A stretch of DNA of 11,667 nucleotides, taken from positions 1-11,667 of the forward strand of contig CAZDOQ010000047.1 of the NCBI GenBank assembly GCA_964507035.1, given 5' to 3'. The notes beneath the pieces are model-generated. The model was given only the letters and a program-made list of their open reading frames with translations, was not told the origin of the DNA and ran no database searches. Origin of the DNA: Pseudolachnospira sp964507035 (GTDB lineage: Bacteria > Bacillota > Clostridia > Lachnospirales > Lachnospiraceae). The position numbers and the translations under genes are program-made. Within the stretch, counting starts at the first letter, position 1. Every line of letters starts with the position of its first letter. Positions 1 through 6,164 of this stretch are shown piece after piece.

Positions 1-52
1 AAGATAATGTCTGCTCTTTTTGCGTCCAATTATATAGGCAGTGAGATGAATG

Positions 53-92
53 GCACGGGCACTTTACGGTCTGAAAGTGTACCGTGCTTTTG
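53..92 (+). terminator. Rho-independent terminator of an upstream gene outside the window
   Basis: GCACGG at 53-58 pairs with CCGTGC at 82-87. The stem continues inward with CACTTT against AAAGTG across a small mismatch, leaving a loop of about 8 bases, and TTTT follows at 88-91. It should end transcription of a plus-strand gene lying left of the window. One frame has a stop at 42-44 just before the hairpin, which could be that gene's end, but the 44 bases visible are too few to say. Confidence 0.75.
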
Positions 93-140
93 TTGTGCCT
101 GAATACCAGATCATATCACAATCGGGAAGGAAAAACACCT

Positions 141-764
141 ATGAAGAAAAAAGCATTAGCACTAATCATAGTTTTGGCGCTTATTCTTTCAATGACAGCA
201 ATGGCTGGTTGCGGCAGTTCGTCTGATGCGGACAGCAGTGATGGCACTACAAGCAGCACGGGAACTGAGACTCCGGAAGATACCGAGGATGTCTCTAGCG
301 AGGAGACGGATGCGGTGGATGAAACATCCAGTAGTGGAGAGGTTCTTACAGTTCAAACGCTTACAGAAGAAGATATGTTGGAATTTTATTCTTCTATAAA
401 GAGAAGTGTTGAGACACGGTATCTTGAACCAAATAATATTTCACCAGAAGATTTCAGTTGGCCTGAGGAAGATTCGGAAGTATGGAACTATATTCGAAAT
501 GTACACAATGAAGCAACAATTTTTATGTTCGATATGGTAAATGGTTCTGATATAGCCAATAAAGTTGATGAGGATGAATTATTGGAAAATTTAAGTGAAA
601 TTGAAGGATATTCATCTTCTCCGGAAAAAGACATTTTGGATGCTGTCCTTTTTGGAACAATAGAGTGGTTGGAATCCAAAGGGGATTATGAGGTAGGCGT
701 TTTTAGTTATTTATGGAACTTTATAAATTATTCCAATTTATCTAAGGAAGTTACTTTTGATTGA
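141..764 (+). CDS. Putative secreted lipoprotein of unknown function
   Basis: A 207-residue protein. The start at 141 is chosen because GGGAAGG lies about ten bases upstream and a textbook lipoprotein signal follows: lysines at 2-4, a hydrophobic core at 5-20, then a lipobox ending MAGC with Cys24 as the lipidation site. An earlier in-frame ATG at 84 lies inside the terminator hairpin and was rejected. After Cys24 comes a linker to about residue 66 rich in Ser, Thr, Asp and Glu, typical of lipoproteins that hold a domain away from the membrane. Residues 70-207 form an acidic, mostly helical-looking domain with many aromatic residues; I recognise no family and see no catalytic motif. The gene is visibly AT-richer than the genes to its right, so it may be recently acquired or lineage-specific. 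It stands alone, and no convincing promoter was found in the short gap after the upstream terminator. The lipoprotein call is firm; the role is unknown. Confidence 0.8.
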   Translation: MKKKALALIIVLALILSMTAMAGCGSSSDADSSDGTTSSTGTETPEDTEDVSSEETDAVDETSSSGEVLTVQTLTEEDMLEFYSSIKRSVETRYLEPNNISPEDFSWPEEDSEVWNYIRNVHNEATIFMFDMVNGSDIANKVDEDELLENLSEIEGYSSSPEKDILDAVLFGTIEWLESKGDYEVGVFSYLWNFINYSNLSKEVTFD

Positions 765-886
765 TTTCATCAATGCATTCTTGTGGGAGGAAATAGACCA
801 TGCGGTCTGCTCTTTCCAATAACATCTGTGACTGTATCCTGTTTCGGATCAGCCACAGAATACTCATAAATCGAATGATACTCCAC

Positions 887-908
887 GGATTTTGGAAGAC
901 CAAAATCC
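887..908. repeat. Perfect 9-bp inverted repeat with a 4-base loop
   Basis: GGATTTTGG (887-895), loop AAGA, CCAAAATCC (900-908). It sits just outside the A tract of the neighbouring bidirectional terminator. No T run follows it directly on either strand, so it is not itself a classic terminator. It could be a backup RNA stem at the 3' end of the SEC-C gene transcript or a protein-binding dyad. Confidence 0.6.
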
Positions 909-910
909 AA

Positions 911-985
911 TAAAAAAGAGCCATGACAAGGGGAATGCGTGGATCTGTCCGAGACGCTCCGCTTGTCATGGCTCCGTTTTTTATT
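911..985. terminator. Bidirectional terminator between the lipoprotein and SEC-C genes
   Basis: A perfect 13-bp stem, GAGCCATGACAAG (918-930) against CTTGTCATGGCTC (962-974). An A6 tract lies on the left (912-917) and a T6 tract on the right (977-982), so it can terminate transcription from both sides. The 31-base loop can form its own hairpin (GCGT 937-940 with ACGC 954-957, GGA 941-943 with TCC 948-950). The SEC-C gene on the minus strand stops at 981, directly before the stem. The plus-strand lipoprotein gene ends about 150 bases upstream. Confidence 0.85.
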
Positions 986-1484
986 TTACTTTCCCACAGC
1001 AGAATTTGTATTTCTTGCCGCTGCCGCAGGGACAGGGATCATTCCGTCCAACCTTCGGCCCTTTGACAATGATACCGGACCGCCTCTGCTCCTTGTAAAG
1101 CTCTTTCTGGCGCTCCGGTGTCAAGAGGGCGTTCCACTGGGGAAGCTGGTACAGCCACTCGGCCTTGGCATCCACCATATTTTTGTACAGCAGTTCCTTG
1201 TCATAGTCCAGGCTGACCACCGTATCCGCCTCTATGGTATCAATGGGGTTGGGCTCCTTCAGACTGTCATTGATCCCGTCCAGGAAACCGGTCATCTCAT
1301 GGAGATCCAGGCCGTAGCGGTCCGCCAACTCCTGTACGGTGCCGGATATCGGCTCCGTCTCCTCCAGAAGCTTTGCATACACTTCCTTCTCCCGCTGGAA
1401 ATAGTGGGTCCAAAAGGCCTGGGCCGCCTGCTTTGTGGGACTCTGCTTTTCCGCATAGTCCTGCCAATCTTTCAATAATGCCAT
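981..1484 (-). CDS. SEC-C motif-containing small protein
   Basis: A 167-residue soluble protein with no signal peptide or membrane segment. Residues 145-164 carry the SEC-C zinc-binding motif, seen as VGRNDPCPCGSGKKYKFCC with Cys151, Cys153, Cys162 and Cys163 in the C-x-C-x8-C-C arrangement. This is the motif found at the C terminus of SecA and on many small stand-alone proteins, where it binds zinc and mediates protein contacts. Residues 1-135 look helical and acidic and lack any enzyme motif I know. The same architecture (helical N-terminal region with terminal SEC-C) is common in uncharacterised clostridial proteins. The start is supported by AGGAAGG nine bases upstream. It is a single-gene unit with its own likely promoter and a strong terminator. 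The SEC-C call is very firm; the cellular role is unknown. Confidence 0.88.
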   Translation of the reverse strand: MALLKDWQDYAEKQSPTKQAAQAFWTHYFQREKEVYAKLLEETEPISGTVQELADRYGLDLHEMTGFLDGINDSLKEPNPIDTIEADTVVSLDYDKELLYKNMVDAKAEWLYQLPQWNALLTPERQKELYKEQRRSGIIVKGPKVGRNDPCPCGSGKKYKFCCGKVK

Positions 1485-1510
1485 GGTATGTATCCTTCCT
1501 TTCCTCTGTT

Positions 1511-1550
1511 TGCCGTGGTTTCCACGGCATTCAGTTACACCAAGGGGTGT
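1511..1550 (-). other. Two hairpins in the 5' leader of the SEC-C gene
   Basis: TGCCGTGG/CCACGGCA (1511-1518 with 1522-1529, loop of three) and ACACC/GGTGT (1537-1541 with 1546-1550, loop of four) lie one after the other in the predicted untranslated leader of the minus-strand SEC-C gene, upstream of its ribosome binding site. Neither has a T run. They may stabilise the mRNA or be protein sites; no function is shown. Confidence 0.4.
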
Positions 1551-1585
1551 TTCAAGCGCGGTATCTTGGTCTCCAACGCTCTCTC

Positions 1586-1614
1586 AGTCTACCACAAAAT
1601 AGCCCGTTTGACCA
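1586..1614 (-). promoter_or_regulatory. Candidate promoter of the SEC-C gene
   Basis: Read on the minus strand: TGGTCA (-35, plus-strand positions 1609-1614), a 17-base spacer, and TAGACT (-10, 1586-1591) preceded by TGG, an extended -10. Each hexamer matches the consensus at 4 of 6 positions. This gives a leader of about 95 bases holding two hairpins. It is plausible on spacing and position only. Confidence 0.45.
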
Positions 1615-1616
1615 GT

Positions 1617-1630
1617 ATTTTCGCGAAAAT
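1617..1630. repeat. 14-bp perfect palindrome upstream of the pho locus
   Basis: ATTTTCGCGAAAAT is a perfect palindrome, located between the SEC-C promoter and the Pho box. Uninterrupted AT-flanked palindromes of this size are often repressor sites. It lies next to the -35 of the SEC-C promoter and about 45 bases upstream of the Pho box, so it could act on either. The binding protein is unknown. Confidence 0.45.
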
Positions 1631-1674
1631 TTGCGGAAAGAGCCGGGGAAAAGGCGCCGGAGCAGGGGAAGGAG

Positions 1675-1714
1675 TTTTACAGGAATTTTACAAAAGAAAA
1701 CCAAAAATTTTACG
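1675..1714 (+). promoter_or_regulatory. Pho box (PhoP/PhoB binding repeats) upstream of the phoU remnant and phoBR
   Basis: TTTACA at 1676-1681, TTTACA at 1687-1692 and TTTACG at 1709-1714. The first two are separated by exactly five bases, giving an 11-base period. The third lies two periods further on, and the skipped slot (1698-1703) still matches at its last two positions. This is the pattern of the Bacillus subtilis PhoP site, TT(A/T/C)ACA repeats every 11 bases. It precedes the phoU remnant and the phoB/phoR genes, so phosphate-responsive autoregulation is the natural reading. The -10 is unclear: TAGGTT at 1724-1729 or TTAGAT at 1732-1737 are both weak. Confidence 0.7.
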
Positions 1715-1766
1715 GGAAATGGGTAGGTTTTTTAGATAGTGATATCCGCAGGAGGGAATCGTAGGA

Positions 1767-2128
1767 ATGAGAAACCAATTTGACAAACAGCTGGAGAAAC
1801 TTCATACGGCCTTGATTCAAATGGGGCCTTGTGCGAGCGCGCCATCCGCAGTGCAGTGGAATCGGTGCTGGAAAATGACCGGCAGAAAGCGGAGACAGCT
1901 GTGAAAGTGGCGGAGGAGACGGACAAAAAAGGAACGGGATGTGGAATCTCCGTGTCTGAAGCTGCTGCATCAGAAGCCGGTGGCCCGGGACCTGCGCCAG
2001 ATTTCTGCGGCCTTGAAAATGATCCCCGATATCGGGAGAAGATTGCGGACCATGCGGTGAACATTGCCGAGTGGGTGGAGTTTGCCATCACCGGCGTACA
2101 CCGGCGGGGAGAAAAACCGGTGGACTAG
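1767..2128 (+). pseudogene. phoU: phoU pseudogene: internal deletion plus frame shifts
   Basis: ATG at 1767 follows AGGAGGG (1750-1756), a good ribosome site. Read with frame corrections, the product starts MRNQFDKQLEKLHTALIQMG and continues with CERAIRSAVESV, then KLLHQKPVARDLRQISAALK, and ends IADHAVNIAEWVEFAITGVH, all clearly PhoU. Three frame changes are needed: a missing base in the G run near 1823-1826, an extra base in the A run 1925-1930, and a missing base (or two leftover bases) at 2034-2036. The corrected product has only about 120 residues against about 215-220 for the family. The first PhoU helical repeat runs straight into the last helix of the second repeat, so roughly 100 residues are gone, as if the two internal repeats had recombined. 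PhoU normally restrains PhoR signalling through the Pst transporter; no pst genes are adjacent. One uninterrupted frame, TTG 1829 to 2128 (99 codons), could be miscalled as a gene, but its middle third is out of PhoU frame. Confidence 0.85.
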
Positions 2129-2157
2129 TGGAAGTTTTCCAAAACTTATGGTATGCT
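2129..2157 (+). promoter_or_regulatory. Possible internal promoter for phoB
   Basis: An extended -10, TGGTATGCT (2149-2157), lies about 70 bases upstream of the phoB start. At 17 bases spacing the -35 is only TGGAAG (2129-2134), a weak match. A dyad, AAGTTTT/AAAACTT (2132-2138 and 2141-2147), overlaps this region and could be an operator. It would let phoBR be expressed separately from the damaged phoU. Confidence 0.35.
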
Positions 2158-2229
2158 GAAACGGACTGAAATGCTTCAGATTGAGATGGCGTGAGAAACG
2201 CGCCAATCCAAGGAAAGGAAACGGATGCT

Positions 2230-2904
2230 ATGATTTACTGCGTAGAAGACGATGACAATATCCGGGAACTGGAAGTGTATACGCTGCGGGCCACCGGCTT
2301 TGAGGCGGAAGGCTTTGGAGACGGGGCCAGTTTTTTTGAGGCCCTGGAGAAACAAATGCCGGAACTGGTACTGCTGGATATCATGCTGCCGGATGAGGAC
2401 GGCCTCTCCATTTTGCGGCGGCTTCGGGGCCGGAGAAGCACCAGTGAGATTCCCATTATTCTAGCCACCGCCAAGGGCAGCGAATACGACAAGGTGAAGG
2501 GGCTGGACGGCGGCGCCGACGATTATCTGGCCAAGCCTTTTGGGATGATGGAACTGGTCTCCCGGGTGAAGGCGGTGCTGCGGCGGGCGGGCTGCCCTGC
2601 CAAGCAGCCTATGCTTTCCGCTGGTCCCATTCAGCTGGACGCGGAAGAACGGCGGGTATATGTGGGGGATCAGGAAGTAACCCTGACTTTGAAAGAGTTT
2701 GATCTGCTCCAGTATCTGCTGGAGAACAAGGGCCGGGTGCTCACCCGGGACCAGATGCTGGTACATATCTGGGGGTATGATTTTGACGGGGAGACCCGCA
2801 CGGTGGACGTGCATATCCGGACGCTCCGGAGCAAACTGGGGGAAGCCGGCCAGGAGATTGAGACGGTCCGGGGCGTGGGCTACCGGATGGGAGGCCACCG
2901 GTGA
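2230..2904 (+). CDS. phoB: PhoB/PhoP-type response regulator (OmpR family)
   Basis: A 224-residue DNA-binding response regulator. The start at 2230 is chosen because AGGAAAGGAA ends nine bases upstream and the receiver domain begins at once (MIYCVEDDDN); a GTG in frame at 2191 lacks this support. Receiver domain, residues 1-115: acidic pocket Asp7-Asp9, phosphoacceptor Asp50 in LLDIMLPDEDG, conserved Thr80 and Lys102 in LAKPF. Residues 125-221 are the OmpR/PhoB winged helix, with TLKEFDLLQYL, the recognition helix near TVDVHIRTLRSKL, and the closing TVRGVGYR wing. All key residues are present. The stop overlaps the kinase start by four bases, so the pair is translationally coupled. The Pho box and the phoU remnant upstream identify it as the phosphate regulator (called PhoP in Bacillus). 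Family assignment is certain; the phosphate role rests on context. Confidence 0.9.
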   Translation: MIYCVEDDDNIRELEVYTLRATGFEAEGFGDGASFFEALEKQMPELVLLDIMLPDEDGLSILRRLRGRRSTSEIPIILATAKGSEYDKVKGLDGGADDYLAKPFGMMELVSRVKAVLRRAGCPAKQPMLSAGPIQLDAEERRVYVGDQEVTLTLKEFDLLQYLLENKGRVLTRDQMLVHIWGYDFDGETRTVDVHIRTLRSKLGEAGQEIETVRGVGYRMGGHR

Positions 2905-4577
2905 AACGAAAAATATTTTGGAGCATGAGCCTGTTGTCCATTCTGGCGGTGCTGGTGACCACATTGGCCATTTCCGTGTTGATCTACCAGGAATTTTACG
3001 ACAATATGCAGGAAAACGTGCGGACTGAGGCAGGCTATCTGGCAGTGGGAGTGGAAACAGGAGGACTGAACTATCTGGATAGCCTGGAGGGGCAGAGCGA
3101 CGGGACCCGTCTGACGTGGATCAATGAAGATGGGACCGTCCTGTATGACAATGCCGTATCTCCGGAGAATATGGATAACCATTTGGAGCGGCCGGAGGTA
3201 CAGCAGGCCCTGCGCAGTGGAAGCGGCCAGGAGGCACGGCTCTCCCTGACGGTGGGGGAACAGAATTTTTATTATGCCCTGCGACTGACAGATGGGACCG
3301 TGCTGCGGGTGGCCAAAACCGTGGACAGCGTGTACGGAATGATGCTCTCCGCCATTCCCTGCCTGGTGGTGATTGTGCTGGCGGTGGTGCTGCTGGCGCT
3401 GCTATTGGCCAAACGCCAGACCCGGTGGATCATTGAACCTCTCAACGAGATGGATCTGGAGAATCCTTTGGAGGATGTGGTATATGAGGAACTGTCCCCA
3501 CTTCTGCGCCGGATCCATAAGCAGAATCACTCCATTGAGGAGGGAATGCGGGCCATGAAGGCCCAGCAGGAAGAATTTGAGGATATCACCGATCACATGC
3601 GGGAGGGGCTGTTGGTGCTGGACAACCAAGGGACTGTTCTCTCTCTGAATGAGAGCGCCAGCCGGATGTTCCGGGTGACGGCGGAGGAGGCGGTCCATCA
3701 CAATGTGCTGCGGGTCAGCCGGAATGAGACGCTGCAGCGCACGGTGGAAAAAGCCCTGAAGGGGGAAAACGGCGAGGGATTGATGACGCTGGAGGGGAGA
3801 AGCTACCAGATTTTGGCCAACCCGGTGTGGACCTCCGGCCTCCTAAAGGGAGCCACTTTGCTGCTGTTGGATGTGATGGACCGGCAGGAAGCGGAGCGGC
3901 AGCGCCGGGAGTTTTCCGCCAATGTTTCCCATGAACTGAAGACCCCCCTCCAGTCCATCTCCGGTTACGCGGAGTTGCTGCAGAACGGCATGGTATCTCC
4001 GGAGGACGTGCCCCAGTTTTCAGAAAAGATCTACAAGGAGGCCAGCCGTCTCATGACGCTGGTCCAGGATATCATCAATCTCTCCCAGCTGGACGAAGGG
4101 GCCGGAGGCGCGGAAAAACAGCCGGTGGAGCTTTTGTCTTTGGTCCAGGAAATTGGAAACCGGTTCCAGGAGATGGCTGTCAGCAAGCAGGTGACGCTGA
4201 CGGTGGAGGGACAACCGGCGGTGATCACCGGCAACCGGCGGATCCTGGAGGAGATGGCGAGCAATCTCTGCGACAATGCAGTAAAATATAACCGAGCCGG
4301 CGGCAGCGTGAAACTGCAGGTGAAGCCGGAGGAAAAGCGAGTGGTCTTCATTGTGGCGGACACGGGAATCGGAATCCCGGAGGAGAGCCGAAGCCGGGTG
4401 TTTGAACGGTTTTACCGGGTGGATAAAAGCCGGTCCAAGGAGACGGGCGGCACAGGTCTGGGACTTTCCATTGTCAAACATGGAGCTCAGTACCACCGGG
4501 CGGAGTTATCGCTTACCAGCGAACTGGGAGAGGGAACCCAGGTGACAGTGCGCTTTCCCCGGGAGGCAAAAGAGTAG
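2901..4577 (+). CDS. phoR: PhoR-type membrane sensor histidine kinase
   Basis: A 558-residue membrane sensor kinase starting with GTG inside the phoB stop (GTGA overlap), with GGGAGG about nine bases before. Order of parts: membrane helix 1 (about 7-29); an extracytoplasmic sensor (about 30-147) of the type common in clostridial PhoR proteins; membrane helix 2 (about 148-171); a linker; a PAS domain (about 225-325, LVLDNQGTVLSLNESASRMF); the dimerisation and phosphotransfer domain with His344 in FSANVSHELKTPL; and a catalytic ATPase domain (about 445-555) with Asn459 in the N box, DTGIGIP (487-493), FERFYRVDKSRS and GGTGLGLSIVKH. All catalytic motifs are intact. It should autophosphorylate and pass phosphate to Asp50 of the preceding regulator. 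In phosphate systems PhoU with Pst holds this kinase off; here the adjacent phoU is broken, which raises the question of how the kinase is controlled. Confidence 0.9.
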   Translation: MKRKIFWSMSLLSILAVLVTTLAISVLIYQEFYDNMQENVRTEAGYLAVGVETGGLNYLDSLEGQSDGTRLTWINEDGTVLYDNAVSPENMDNHLERPEVQQALRSGSGQEARLSLTVGEQNFYYALRLTDGTVLRVAKTVDSVYGMMLSAIPCLVVIVLAVVLLALLLAKRQTRWIIEPLNEMDLENPLEDVVYEELSPLLRRIHKQNHSIEEGMRAMKAQQEEFEDITDHMREGLLVLDNQGTVLSLNESASRMFRVTAEEAVHHNVLRVSRNETLQRTVEKALKGENGEGLMTLEGRSYQILANPVWTSGLLKGATLLLLDVMDRQEAERQRREFSANVSHELKTPLQSISGYAELLQNGMVSPEDVPQFSEKIYKEASRLMTLVQDIINLSQLDEGAGGAEKQPVELLSLVQEIGNRFQEMAVSKQVTLTVEGQPAVITGNRRILEEMASNLCDNAVKYNRAGGSVKLQVKPEEKRVVFIVADTGIGIPEESRSRVFERFYRVDKSRSKETGGTGLGLSIVKHGAQYHRAELSLTSELGEGTQVTVRFPREAKE

Positions 4578-4626
4578 CGGTCTGGGGCGCAGACCGGCAG
4601 AACGCAGAAAGAATCAGAATAAACGG

Positions 4627-4674
4627 GAGCGGAGCTCCTCAACTGTCCAGTGGTTGATATGCTCCGCTCTTTTT
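4627..4674 (+). terminator. Terminator of the pho locus overlapping the thiE 3' end
   Basis: GAGCGGAGC (4627-4635) pairs perfectly with GCTCCGCTC (4661-4669), followed by TTTTT (4670-4674). It ends the plus-strand phoBR transcript. The right arm and the T run lie inside the last codons of thiE on the other strand, so the two convergent genes share the hairpin. On the minus strand the run after the stem (CCGTTTATT) is weak, so termination of thiE may be less efficient. A shorter dyad, CGGTCT/AGACCG, lies just after the phoR stop but has no T run. Confidence 0.75.
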
Positions 4675-5304
4675 CTCTTTCTGCAGCTGCAGGCTCAGCG
4701 ATTTCAATTCTGTCGCTGTCTTTTGGGGGTCTTCGGATTTCATGATGGCGGAGACCACTGCGATCCCCTGCATTCCCGCTCCTTTTAGGATATCCAGGTT
4801 TCCGGCGTTGAGGCCTCCTATGGCCACCAGGGGAATGGGGACCGCCTGGGAGATCTGGTTTAAGGTTTCTACCTTAGTCAGAATGGTCACCACCTTGGTG
4901 GTGGTGGGATAGATAGCGCCTACGCCCAGATAGTCGGCTCCCTGCCGGTATGCCTCCAAGGCCTGGGGCACTGTCTTGGCGGTGGCTCCCACAATCTTGT
5001 CCGGCCCCATCAACCGGCGGGCCCAGGAAACGGGCAGGTCCGACTGCCCCACATGGACCCCGGCGGCGCCGCAGGCCATGGCCACGTCCACCCGGTCGTC
5101 AATGATCAGGGGAATCCGGTACTGGTCGGTGATCTCTTTCACCCGGAAGGCCAGGTTCAGATAATCCTGTCCGCCGGATTTCTCCCGGAGCTGCACCAAC
5201 GTCACGCCTCCCTGGCAGGCTTCGTCTATGGTCCGCAGAAAACTCTCCTCCGTGTGGTAGGAACTGTCTGTGACCAGGTATAAAGTCAGATCCACAGGAT
5301 TCAT
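4639..5304 (-). CDS. thiE: Thiamine-phosphate synthase
   Basis: A 221-residue TIM-barrel enzyme of normal family length. It joins the pyrimidine HMP-PP to hydroxyethylthiazole phosphate (made by ThiM next door) to give thiamine phosphate, in the cytoplasm. Visible family motifs: VQLREK (37-42), IIDDRVDVA (67-75, usually INDR), GVHVGQ (82-87), VGATAKT (105-111, usually GxS), VGAIYPTTTK (128-137), AIGGLNAGN (161-169) and GIAVVSAIM (180-188). AGGAGG lies seven bases before the ATG. It is the last gene of thiW-thiM-thiE, 29 bases after thiM, and its last codons form part of the terminator shared with phoR. The C-terminal tail is lysine-rich and not conserved. Confidence 0.95.
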   Translation of the reverse strand: MNPVDLTLYLVTDSSYHTEESFLRTIDEACQGGVTLVQLREKSGGQDYLNLAFRVKEITDQYRIPLIIDDRVDVAMACGAAGVHVGQSDLPVSWARRLMGPDKIVGATAKTVPQALEAYRQGADYLGVGAIYPTTTKVVTILTKVETLNQISQAVPIPLVAIGGLNAGNLDILKGAGMQGIAVVSAIMKSEDPQKTATELKSLSLQLQKEKKSGAYQPLDS

Positions 5305-5333
5305 ATGCGTTCCTCCTATTGTTTGAACTTCTT

Positions 5334-6164
5334 TTACGGGGTCCAGACGATGACCTGCGCCCGCTCCAAAAGCACCGGGTCGGGCAGTCGGTCCAGGGCA
5401 TTCAAAAGCCGCACATGGAAACTTCCCATACCCTGGTCCGTCTGGGCGGTTTCCCCACAGATGCCAAAGAACACAGCGGCGGTCAGGACTCCCGAAAGTG
5501 GGGGCAGCACGGCCAGAAAGGCGGCGGTGAGCACCCCCAACATACAGCCGGTGCCGGTGAGCCGTCCCATCTGGGCCGAACCGTTTTGCACCAGGAAGGC
5601 CGTCTCCCCATCGGTGATCAGGTCTGTGGGGCCGCTGGCCAGGATTACGGCGCCGGTGTGCCGGGCAAGCTTCCGGGCGGCGGAGATGCTGGCCTCCAGA
5701 TTCTCCCGGGTCAGCTGGTCCCCTTCCCCGGCGTCAATGCCAGTGGAGGAGACGGTATCGCCCCAGAGGGTCTTGATCTCCGCCATGTTTCCTTTGATGA
5801 CGGAGGGGCGGCACGCCTGGATCCACTGTCCGGCATAGGTCCGGCGCAGGCGGCTGCAGCCGGTTCCCACCGCGTCTATGATCCGGGGAATTCCCAGATC
5901 CCGGGCTTTCCGGCCGGCGCGCAGCATAGACTCCATGCGGGCGTCGGTGATATTCCCCAGATTGACGGCCAGGGCCGCGGCGGAAGCCGTGATTTCTTCC
6001 ACCTCCTCCGGATGTTCCGCCATAATGGGGCGGGCTCCCAGGGCCAACAGCCCGTTGGCGCAGTCGTTGATGGAGATGGGATTGGTAATGCAGTGAATCA
6101 GCGGAGCCTGCTCCCTAAGCCGTTGCCTGGCTGTCGGAAGCAGCGTTATGCTTTTTTCTGTCAT
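5334..6164 (-). CDS. thiM: Hydroxyethylthiazole kinase
   Basis: A ribokinase-fold kinase that phosphorylates 4-methyl-5-(2-hydroxyethyl)thiazole, the salvage entry to thiamine. Motifs: PLIHCITNPISINDCANGLL near the N terminus, MAEHPEEVEEI, AVNLGNI, VIKGNMAEI, LASGPTDLITDG, and the nucleotide and catalytic loop GTGCMLG with its cysteine at residue 207. In the DxVGxG region it reads DAVGTGCSR, with an unusual cysteine. Two in-frame ATG codons exist, at 6170 and 6164. I chose 6164 (276 residues) because the ribosome site GGGGGTGA directly abuts the first ATG but is six bases from the second. The gene overlaps the thiW 3' end by 50 bases and is followed by thiE after 29 bases, so all three are one transcription unit. 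Confidence 0.93.
   Translation of the reverse strand: MTEKSITLLPTARQRLREQAPLIHCITNPISINDCANGLLALGARPIMAEHPEEVEEITASAAALAVNLGNITDARMESMLRAGRKARDLGIPRIIDAVGTGCSRLRRTYAGQWIQACRPSVIKGNMAEIKTLWGDTVSSTGIDAGEGDQLTRENLEASISAARKLARHTGAVILASGPTDLITDGETAFLVQNGSAQMGRLTGTGCMLGVLTAAFLAVLPPLSGVLTAAVFFGICGETAQTDQGMGSFHVRLLNALDRLPDPVLLERAQVIVWTP

Noticed and set aside
84..140. Upstream ATG for the lipoprotein gene
   Set aside because: It lies within the right arm of a terminator hairpin and would place 19 residues before the signal peptide.
751..969. A 72-codon minus-strand frame with a hydrophobic stretch after the SEC-C gene
   Set aside because: It begins inside the terminator stem, lacks a ribosome site and overlaps the lipoprotein 3' end; likely chance, though a decayed fragment cannot be excluded.
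1829..2128. A 99-codon frame from TTG that could be annotated as a short PhoU protein
   Set aside because: Only its two ends are in PhoU frame; the middle third is out of frame while the neighbouring frame carries the PhoU sequence, so it is a pseudogene artefact.
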